A stretch of 39,106 bases of DNA from B1SED10-75 sp964636865 (GTDB lineage Bacteria; Bacillota; Dethiobacteria; DTU022; PWGO01): the NCBI GenBank assembly GCA_964636865.1, contig CAZWVJ010000015.1:1-39106 (forward strand), given 5' to 3'. This document shows, piece by piece, positions 7,986-14,381 of this stretch. The first letter of the stretch is position 1. Every line of letters begins with the position of its first letter. The notes under the pieces are model-generated. The model saw nothing but the letters and a program-made list of their open reading frames with translations. It was not told the DNA's origin and searched no databases. The position numbers were made by a program, and so were the translations under genes.

Positions 7986-10628
7986 ATGCATCCTTTTACT
8001 CAATATGTAAACCCTTACCTGGGAGAAATGCTGGAAAATATCAAGATGGACAAAAGCTTTGGCCGGGGTGAAGGTTGTTATCTTTACGATGAAGAAGGCA
8101 ATGCCTATCTTGATTTTATTGCCGCATACGGCGCCCTGCCGTTTGGACATAACCCGGAGGGTATTTGGGAGGCAATTATTGATGGATATAAGAATAGGGA
8201 ACCCGGTTTTGTGCAGCCTTCCAAATTAAACGCCGCCGGAGAACTGGCCCAAAAATTAATTGAAATTACGCCGGAAGAACTTAAATATGTTACTTTTACC
8301 AACAGCGGCGCAGAAGCCGCAGAAGCTGCCATAAAAATGTGTAGATCTGCCAGCGGGAGGAAAGGCATCCTTTCCACGGAAAACAGTTTCCACGGCAAAA
8401 CGATGGGAGCACTTTCCGCTACGGGAAACCATAACTATCAGGACGTCTTCGCCGCGCCGATGGAAAATTTCCATACCGTTAAATTCGGTGATACAGCCGC
8501 TCTGGAAGCAGAACTGGAGAAAAATCCCGATTATTATGCCGCATTTCTCCTGGAGCCTATCCAGGGAGAAGGGGGAATAGTAGAACCTCCGGAAGGTTAC
8601 CTGCAGGAAGTAAGGGACATATGTGACCGCTACGGTGTGCTGCTGGTTCTGGATGAAATTCAGACCGGGCTGGGGCGCACCGGTTCCATGTTTGTTTGCG
8701 AAAATGAAGGCATTTCCCCCGACATTTTGCTGCTGGCTAAAGCTCTGAGCGGAGGAGTTATACCCATCGGCGCCTGCATCAGCGGGGATAAAGCTTATAA
8801 CGAGGATTTTGCCCATAAACATTCATCCACCTTTGCCGGCAATACCCCCGCCTGCCGGGCAGGTATTAAAGCGGTGGAACTGCTTACCGGGGACAACAGG
8901 AAATTGCTGCAGCAAATAAAAACAACCGGAGATTATTTGAAATCAGAGTTGCTCAAACTGCAGAAAAAATACCCGGGCATTATCTATCAGGTGAGGGGAC
9001 AGGGTTTAATGCTGGGATTAGAGTTCGATGTTACCCGGGAAAAGTTTCCCGGCAGCCTGCTGGGTATTATGGCCGAGCAAGAACTGCTAACCCCCATTAT
9101 ATCTTCTTACCTGCTAAACGTCGAACATCTAAGGGTAGCGCCCACCCTTAACGGAAACAGGGTGATCCGCATTGAGCCACCCTTATACATAACGCAAGAA
9201 CAATGCCGGCAGGCTCTGGAGAGTATCGAAAACTTGCTGCAGGTTCTGGAAGAAGCCAATACAGGCAAACTGCTGGCATTTTTAATCGGCAAAAAACAGG
9301 AAGAATGCCCTACCTACGAACCGCCCGTTCCCAAAGAGCAGATTGCTCCTACGGGGGATGAAAATGAAGGAAGGTTTGCCTTCCTGGTGCACCCCGTGAA
9401 CCTGGAAAATTACCATGAATTCGATGAAAGCCTTTCTGTTTTTAACGCTGAAGAACTGGAAGAACTGACCGGTCGATGGAATGATATGGTCAAGCCTTTC
9501 GTTATCTCCGGAACCCACATTGTTTCCAAATGCGGCAGCAAAGCTTACGGAGAATTCATAGCTATTCCGCGAACCGCAGAGGAACTGGCCTCCTTGCCTC
9601 GCAAAGAAGTGCTGGCAGAACTTCAGGAAGCAATCAACCTGGCTCACGAGAGGGGAGCCCAAATTGTGGGTCTGGGGGCTTATACTTCCGTAGCATCCAT
9701 GGGCGGACTCTATTTAAAAAATATGGGCGTGCCCCTGACTACGGGTAACAGTTATACCGTGGTTTCCGCGGTAGAGGCAGTAACGGAAGCACTGCAAAAA
9801 ATGGACGAAGAACCGGAGAAAGCTGAAGTTGCTATCGTGGGAGCTGCCGGTTCCATAGGCAAAGGAACAGCCGTCCTAATGGCAGAAAAAGCGGCCGGTT
9901 TGATCCTCATCGGCAACCCGCAAAATGGAGACTCCAGCATTAGCAGGTTAGATAACAGCGCCGCTGAGATATACAGGCATATATCGACCATGCTCGAAGA
10001 AGGGCATACTTTTGCTGAGGGTTCTTTGGGAGACAAAGTTTCCCGGATGGAAAATTTGCCGGCGGCAGACGCCCCTGCCAAAGAGTTCACAGAATTTGCC
10101 CGTTCTCGGAAAAATGATTTGCCGGTAACAGTTTCCACAGATCTTTACGCCGAACTGCCAAAGGCAGATGTGATAATTAGCGCCACCAACACCACCAATT
10201 CTTTAATCACTTCTGATGTTGTTAAGCCGGGAGCCCTTGTATGCGATATTTCCAGACCTTCTAATATTAGCAAAGAAGTCATCCATAACCGCCCCGATGT
10301 GCTGGTCATAGAAGGAGGGGTGGTAGAAATTCCCGGGCTTCCTTCTTTGGGATGGAATTTTGGTTTTGAGGAAGGACAGGCATACGCTTGCATGTCAGAA
10401 ACTATGCTGCTGGCCCTGGAGCAAGATTACCGACATATGAGCCTCGGTTCTTCGGGGATAAACATGGAAAGCATTCTTTATACTCAAAAACTGGCTCAAA
10501 AACACGGGTTTAAATTGGCCACCTTAAAAAGTTTTGATCTTCCTCTTACAACAGATAGATGGAATTCGGTTATTAAAGCCAGGAAAAACCTTCAACAGGA
10601 ACAGGAATACTCCGGCAGTAGAAGATAA
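7986..10628 (+). CDS. Fusion of class-III PLP aminotransferase and acyl-ACP-reductase-like (aldehyde-forming) domain
   Basis: The 880-residue protein has two enzymatic halves. Residues ~1-425 are a class-III (fold-type I) aminotransferase: NSGAEAAEAA at 106-115 (phosphate binding), LDEIQTGLGR with Asp223 (pyridine nitrogen), and LLLAKALSGG with the Schiff-base Lys252. The D-to-K spacing of 29 is standard. After a linker rich in Pro and Glu (~430-455), residues ~460-860 resemble the cyanobacterial long-chain acyl-ACP reductase. They show GLGAYTSV, TTGNSYT, a Rossmann GAAGSIGKG at 619-627, EGGVVE, and YACMSETMLL with Cys802 at the position of the acyl-accepting cysteine. The parsimonious reaction is thioester reduction to an aldehyde followed by transamination to an amine, or the reverse; the substrate is unknown. 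GGAGG precedes the ATG. It is a single-gene unit with its own promoter. Confidence 0.8.
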   Translation: MHPFTQYVNPYLGEMLENIKMDKSFGRGEGCYLYDEEGNAYLDFIAAYGALPFGHNPEGIWEAIIDGYKNREPGFVQPSKLNAAGELAQKLIEITPEELKYVTFTNSGAEAAEAAIKMCRSASGRKGILSTENSFHGKTMGALSATGNHNYQDVFAAPMENFHTVKFGDTAALEAELEKNPDYYAAFLLEPIQGEGGIVEPPEGYLQEVRDICDRYGVLLVLDEIQTGLGRTGSMFVCENEGISPDILLLAKALSGGVIPIGACISGDKAYNEDFAHKHSSTFAGNTPACRAGIKAVELLTGDNRKLLQQIKTTGDYLKSELLKLQKKYPGIIYQVRGQGLMLGLEFDVTREKFPGSLLGIMAEQELLTPIISSYLLNVEHLRVAPTLNGNRVIRIEPPLYITQEQCRQALESIENLLQVLEEANTGKLLAFLIGKKQEECPTYEPPVPKEQIAPTGDENEGRFAFLVHPVNLENYHEFDESLSVFNAEELEELTGRWNDMVKPFVISGTHIVSKCGSKAYGEFIAIPRTAEELASLPRKEVLAELQEAINLAHERGAQIVGLGAYTSVASMGGLYLKNMGVPLTTGNSYTVVSAVEAVTEALQKMDEEPEKAEVAIVGAAGSIGKGTAVLMAEKAAGLILIGNPQNGDSSISRLDNSAAEIYRHISTMLEEGHTFAEGSLGDKVSRMENLPAADAPAKEFTEFARSRKNDLPVTVSTDLYAELPKADVIISATNTTNSLITSDVVKPGALVCDISRPSNISKEVIHNRPDVLVIEGGVVEIPGLPSLGWNFGFEEGQAYACMSETMLLALEQDYRHMSLGSSGINMESILYTQKLAQKHGFKLATLKSFDLPLTTDRWNSVIKARKNLQQEQEYSGSRR

Positions 10629-10713
10629 TTAATTGCTTTTTAAGTGTTTGTTTTACCTGCCACTATTCATTATTAATGCCGAAACAATGCTGAAACCCGA
10701 GAAACCCCATCTG

Positions 10714-11460
10714 TTAATATTCTCTTTTAACCCAGAAAAATACCGCAAGTTCATAAAAGATACCGGCAACCACTATACCCGCACCCAGGGGGATAAACGA
10801 AGTTTCCTTGCCCAGCCAGAAACCCGCTTCCTGCATATGTAAAAATATCGCGTAGTCACGGGATACAAACCCAAATTGAGGAGCAAACACAGCCAACCAG
10901 GTAATAATCGAAAATAATGCCGCCAGCCATGATCTGAAAAACAGGGAAGAAAAAAATACAGCGCTCATATAGATAACGGCAGCCATGCTGAGAGTAACCG
11001 TAGAACTTAAGAAAAAAACAGAGAATTCCGGCAGTTGGTGGCCGGCATACCAGGCCAAGACGCCCCAAGCAAAGGAACTGCCGTAAATATAAAAAACCAG
11101 AAAGGTGAGCCCCGCCGCTGCTTTGGTGGTTACTACCTCCCGCCTGGATACAGGCTTGCTCAAAAGGTAACTTAAGGCGTTCTTTCCGCCAACTTCCCCG
11201 GACAATGTGGAAAATCCCAATATGAGAGCGGTAATAGCTGATAGCTGTAATAGGATGACGGAATTCCATTGCAGCCATGCCTCATCCACAAAAGGAGAAG
11301 ACATCCACCTGCTCCAGGCAGCGGAGTTTCCTGTAAATTCATTTGCCAGGTGGGGGAAATAAAGAGAAATGGCACCCACGAGTATAGTAATGAGCAGACA
11401 TATTATAAATATCAGCCTGTACTCCCTTGCTTCTTTTGACCATAAACCGCCGTGGATCAA
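10714..11460 (-). CDS. ABC-2 type transporter permease
   Basis: The 248-residue integral membrane protein has about six hydrophobic segments. The N-terminal MIHGGLWSKEAREYR followed by a membrane helix is typical of ABC-2 permeases whose partners are YxlF/YxlG-like. The phrase NALSYLLSKPVSRREVVTTK matches the cytoplasmic coupling loop of this family. The start is a TTG overlapping the stop of the upstream ATPase gene by three bases. It is supported by GGAGGAGG about nine bases upstream, within the ATPase coding end. It is last in the sigma/anti-sigma/ABC gene set. The substrate is unknown. Confidence 0.82.
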   Translation of the reverse strand: MIHGGLWSKEAREYRLIFIICLLITILVGAISLYFPHLANEFTGNSAAWSRWMSSPFVDEAWLQWNSVILLQLSAITALILGFSTLSGEVGGKNALSYLLSKPVSRREVVTTKAAAGLTFLVFYIYGSSFAWGVLAWYAGHQLPEFSVFFLSSTVTLSMAAVIYMSAVFFSSLFFRSWLAALFSIITWLAVFAPQFGFVSRDYAIFLHMQEAGFWLGKETSFIPLGAGIVVAGIFYELAVFFWVKREY

Positions 11461-12317
11461 GTGTCTTCCTCCTCCGGATCAGGTTCCGTTTCTGCCTCCT
11501 CTTTTTCTTCCTTCAGTATGGTCACATTCTCCGGCTTGTCCCCATTTTTCGGTTCCTGCGCATCCGGCTTCCGGGGGTCCTCAAAAGGCTCGGGAAAATA
11601 TAGGGGGCATATCTGCCCGGCATCAGATGGTATTTCTTCTTTTTCTACTTCTTCTTCTATTTCTGCAAGGGGAAATATGCCGCGGGTTTTGCCCCGGTAT
11701 ATAAGGGTTACTTCGGAAACTGCCATTTTTATTTCATCTAAGCGGCGAGCAGCCACAACAGCCGTTCGCCCCTTGTTGACTATTTCAGTGGTAACGGCGT
11801 CGAAAAATTCCTGCCCGGGGGATTCTTTTTCCGGGGAAGGGGCAGGCTCATCCAGCAACAAAAGATCCGGTTCGGGAGCCAGGGCCAAAATTAAAGCCAG
11901 CATTTGCTTGCGGCGCAAAGAAAGTTTTTTGATCTTTTGCCTCAAGGGAAATTCAAAGACATCCAGGTATTTATCCGCTATTGCGGAGTTCCAATGTGAA
12001 TAAAATTTTCGGGTCAAGTCAATCATTTCTTGAACACTTAGGTATTCATAAAGATGGGGCTTATTTTCGAGATAGGTAACCCTGTCCCGGATAAAGATGC
12101 TCTCGGTGACAAGGTCCAGACCCAGGCAAAAGCCTCCCCCGGTGGTGGGTTTTTGCAGACCCAGTAATATTTTGAAAAGGGTAGTTTTCCCCGCTCCTTC
12201 CGGCCCCAGCAAACCCAAGGCCTTGCCGGCAGGCACGCGCAGGTAGACATTGTCCAGGACGACAGTTCCCAAACGTCCTTTTTTGGTGAGCCCCCATGTT
12301 TCCAGAGCTGTGTCCAT
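11457..12317 (-). CDS. ABC transporter ATP-binding protein with degenerate motifs
   Basis: Partner ATPase of the downstream permease. Walker A is intact (GPEGAGKTT, residues 38-46) and Walker B is intact (LLLLDEP, 152-158). The signature that should read LSGGQ-like is LSLRRKQ (132-138). The H-loop position reads AARRLDE, with Arg where His is expected near 191. After residue ~205 a Glu/Pro/Asp-rich tail of about 80 residues ends the protein. It could be a slow or regulatory ATPase, or it could depend on an unseen partner. The frame is intact. It overlaps the permease start and sits 106 bases after the anti-sigma gene. Confidence 0.85.
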   Translation of the reverse strand: MDTALETWGLTKKGRLGTVVLDNVYLRVPAGKALGLLGPEGAGKTTLFKILLGLQKPTTGGGFCLGLDLVTESIFIRDRVTYLENKPHLYEYLSVQEMIDLTRKFYSHWNSAIADKYLDVFEFPLRQKIKKLSLRRKQMLALILALAPEPDLLLLDEPAPSPEKESPGQEFFDAVTTEIVNKGRTAVVAARRLDEIKMAVSEVTLIYRGKTRGIFPLAEIEEEVEKEEIPSDAGQICPLYFPEPFEDPRKPDAQEPKNGDKPENVTILKEEKEEAETEPDPEEEDT

Positions 12318-12423
12318 TATAGCATTTCTCCTTCGGCTTTGAGCAGATAGATTCGCTAACAGGTTTCCTTAAATACTTACTTGCCCCATGGCCAAATCCG
12401 CGAAAAATTCCGCGGGCATTATG

Positions 12424-13218
12424 CTAAGGCTCTTGTAATTCCAAAAGTTCTTCGCCGGTAATCCCTTCACTGCGGGCCCATAACAAAAATATCCTTTCGC
12501 CGTCGCTCCAAATAAGTACCGGTTTCTCCAGATTGTCTTTGACCAGGTTTCGAGCAGCAGGATCAATATCAACTAAGGATTCTTCCGGAATATACCTGTT
12601 GTCTTCCCCCGGTAAAAGTTTATTCATATGCTCAAAAGACCGCAGCTCTACCAGCCACAGCTCTTTATCTTCCTTCCTGAAAATGAAATACGGAGCTCGC
12701 AGGGGATCCGCACTTCTGCCCTCTTCATACCTCCTGAATCCGTTTAGAGCCTCCGGCAGGTAATCAGGGGCTTCTTCGTCTTCCTCGTAAATATCTAAAT
12801 ACGCTTCTTCCCGAGGTTCGGGAAGGTCCAATTCTTCTTCGGGAAGCGCTTCTTCTCTTACTTCTTCTTCCTCGGTCATTAAGACATCTGCATCATCGGG
12901 CTCCGCTTCCGGCGAGGTTTCCTGCAGATAAGTAAATTCTGTTTGCGCAAGCCATAAACCGCCGCCGATAAGCAGTAATATGCAGGCTGCAATGCTAACC
13001 GGGCGCAGCCATCCGGAAATACGCCTTTTGCCTGTATTATTTCCGCCGCTGCCCTCTTTTTTCCACCGTTCAGAAAGCTTTGCCCAGGCTTCGGCAGTTG
13101 GCGGTTCTTCAAGACTTTCCAATTCCGCCTTTACAGCTTCCCGGATGGTGATGTCTTCTTCATCACCCTCATGGATATCGTTATAATTATTATTATCTTT
13201 ATGGCGTGAATCTTTCAT
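12424..13218 (-). CDS. Probable membrane anti-sigma factor
   Basis: 264 residues with an acidic, Asn-rich cytoplasmic N-terminus (about 1-70), one transmembrane segment (about 73-91), and a highly acidic extracytoplasmic part. The latter begins with Glu/Asp repeats and ends with a small conserved-looking domain (PVLIWSDGERIFLLWARSEGITGEELLEL). The position directly downstream of an ECF sigma gene and the single-pass topology indicate an anti-sigma factor. I see no zinc-finger HxxxCxxC motif, and homology to a named family is not evident. The extracytoplasmic domain resembles DUF4367-like lipoprotein folds only loosely. ATG start, preceded by AAGGGG. Confidence 0.6.
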   Translation of the reverse strand: MKDSRHKDNNNYNDIHEGDEEDITIREAVKAELESLEEPPTAEAWAKLSERWKKEGSGGNNTGKRRISGWLRPVSIAACILLLIGGGLWLAQTEFTYLQETSPEAEPDDADVLMTEEEEVREEALPEEELDLPEPREEAYLDIYEEDEEAPDYLPEALNGFRRYEEGRSADPLRAPYFIFRKEDKELWLVELRSFEHMNKLLPGEDNRYIPEESLVDIDPAARNLVKDNLEKPVLIWSDGERIFLLWARSEGITGEELLELQEP

Positions 13219-13423
13219 TGCTTATTCACCCCTTTCTCCTTGCTTCGGCTTTTCTCTCACTTTTCCTCTTCCGACAATGCTCATACTTCCACAGCCCCCA
13301 TTTTGTGTCCTTATGGGAGCCTGCTGCAGCTTGGGATTTATTTATCCCTGCATATTTTGGGAAAAAACTTTTTCACCAAAAATCTTCATCAATTTGCATA
13401 TTTATCTATAATATCCCTCTACT

Positions 13424-14032
13424 TTAATGACTCTCTGTGGACTCATTTTGTTCCCTTTTCTGCAATAAATCTTTTAGTTTGCGGCGAGCCCTGTGCAGGC
13501 GTGATTTAACCGTACCCACGTTTATGCCCAATACGCCGGCGATATCTTCAATCTTTTCATCGTAATAGTAGAAAAGTATAACTACCTGGTATTGGTCTGC
13601 AGGAAGTTGGCGCAGCAATGCCCGCATTGCTGCCGATTGCTCACGCTGCATCACATGTTCTTCCACAGATATGTCTGAGGCGGAAGTTTCCTTTTCGTAA
13701 GGTTCCGCAGTCAAAACATACTTTTTCTCTTTTTTCAAAGCATCGAAGGCGAGATTAGCAGCTATGGATGCCAGCCAGGCGCCAAATTTTTTCGGCTCCC
13801 GCAGTTTATGCAAACTACGAAAGGCACGGATAAACGCTTCCTGCGTTAAATCTTCAGCCCATTGGCGGTGACGGACTTTCGCCATTACCGTGGCAAATGT
13901 TTTGCTGTAAAATATCTCGAAGAGTTCTTTTTTAGAGTCCTCATCGGCATTTTTAACCAATAGTTCTATCCTGGCAGGATCCAGTTTGCATCCACTCCAA
14001 TAATTATATTTATTCTCGGCTACTTTAGTCAT
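13424..14032 (-). CDS. ECF-type RNA polymerase sigma factor (sigma-70 family)
   Basis: Region 2 spans about residues 35-100, with the core-binding and -10 recognition segment DLTQEAFIRAFRSLHKL. Region 4 spans about 133-190, with the helix-turn-helix IEDIAGVLGINVGTVKSRLHRARRKLK. There is no region 3, as expected for group IV sigma factors. I use the ATG at 14032. A TTG at 14062 would add ten residues, and neither has a clear ribosome site. Downstream genes encode the likely anti-sigma factor and an ABC pair. This order recalls the Bacillus SigY (sigY-yxlCDEFG) operon, in which an ECF sigma factor is coupled to YxlFG. Confidence 0.9.
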   Translation of the reverse strand: MTKVAENKYNYWSGCKLDPARIELLVKNADEDSKKELFEIFYSKTFATVMAKVRHRQWAEDLTQEAFIRAFRSLHKLREPKKFGAWLASIAANLAFDALKKEKKYVLTAEPYEKETSASDISVEEHVMQREQSAAMRALLRQLPADQYQVVILFYYYDEKIEDIAGVLGINVGTVKSRLHRARRKLKDLLQKREQNESTESH

Positions 14033-14154
14033 TTTAAAATGGAAAACTTTTTTTGTAAACAAATTAATTTCGGAAGTTCGGCTCTCGTTTCCTTTTTTTG
14101 CCCTCTACTACTCAGGTTAATTTTACTCATCCAAAAAAATTTCCTTTGCAAATA

Positions 14155-14185
14155 ATGTAGCAAGGGGACGGGGTACCTGCTACAT
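14155..14185 (+). repeat. REP-like palindromic element, copy 1
   Basis: A 31-base element that begins ATGTAGCA and ends TGCTACAT, so it can fold on itself. It has a GGGGACGGGGTACC core. A truncated repeat of its left half follows at 14184-14199. Confidence 0.75.
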
Positions 14186-14199
14186 GTAGCAAAGGGACG

Positions 14200-14229
14200 T
14201 GTAGCAAAGGGACGGGGTACCTGCTACAT
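14200..14229 (+). repeat. REP-like palindromic element, copy 2
   Basis: Same orientation as copy 1 and nearly identical, differing by AAAGGG in place of AAGGGG in the core. Together with copy 1 and the half copy between them it forms a cluster upstream of the ECF sigma gene. Confidence 0.75.
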
Positions 14230-14345
14230 ATTTATTAGATGCACTCACGAATATCGCCAAGATTTTTACGTCAATATCAAGAAGCAACGTCTTTGCAGGA
14301 ATTTGTATTTTTGTCAATGTCAAGGACTGATACCTTTGCCGCGTC

Positions 14346-14376
14346 ATGTAGCAGGTACCCCGTCCCCTTGCTACAT
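14346..14376 (-). repeat. REP-like palindromic element, inverted copy 3
   Basis: The exact reverse complement of copy 1 over all 31 bases. It ends six bases before the comEC stop on the minus strand, so the transcript leaving comEC would carry the hairpin. The ~116 bases between copies 2 and 3 show no recognisable gene. Confidence 0.8.
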
Positions 14377-14381
14377 GTTGA

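Noticed and set aside
10633..10842. Small plus-strand frame between the fusion gene and the permease
   Set aside because: It has no ribosome site and mostly overlaps the permease gene on the other strand.
14063..14110. ECF-type autoregulatory promoter (GGAAAC) before the sigma gene
   Set aside because: A -35-like GGAAAC is present but no matching -10 (CGTA/CGTC-like) occurs at 16-17 bases.
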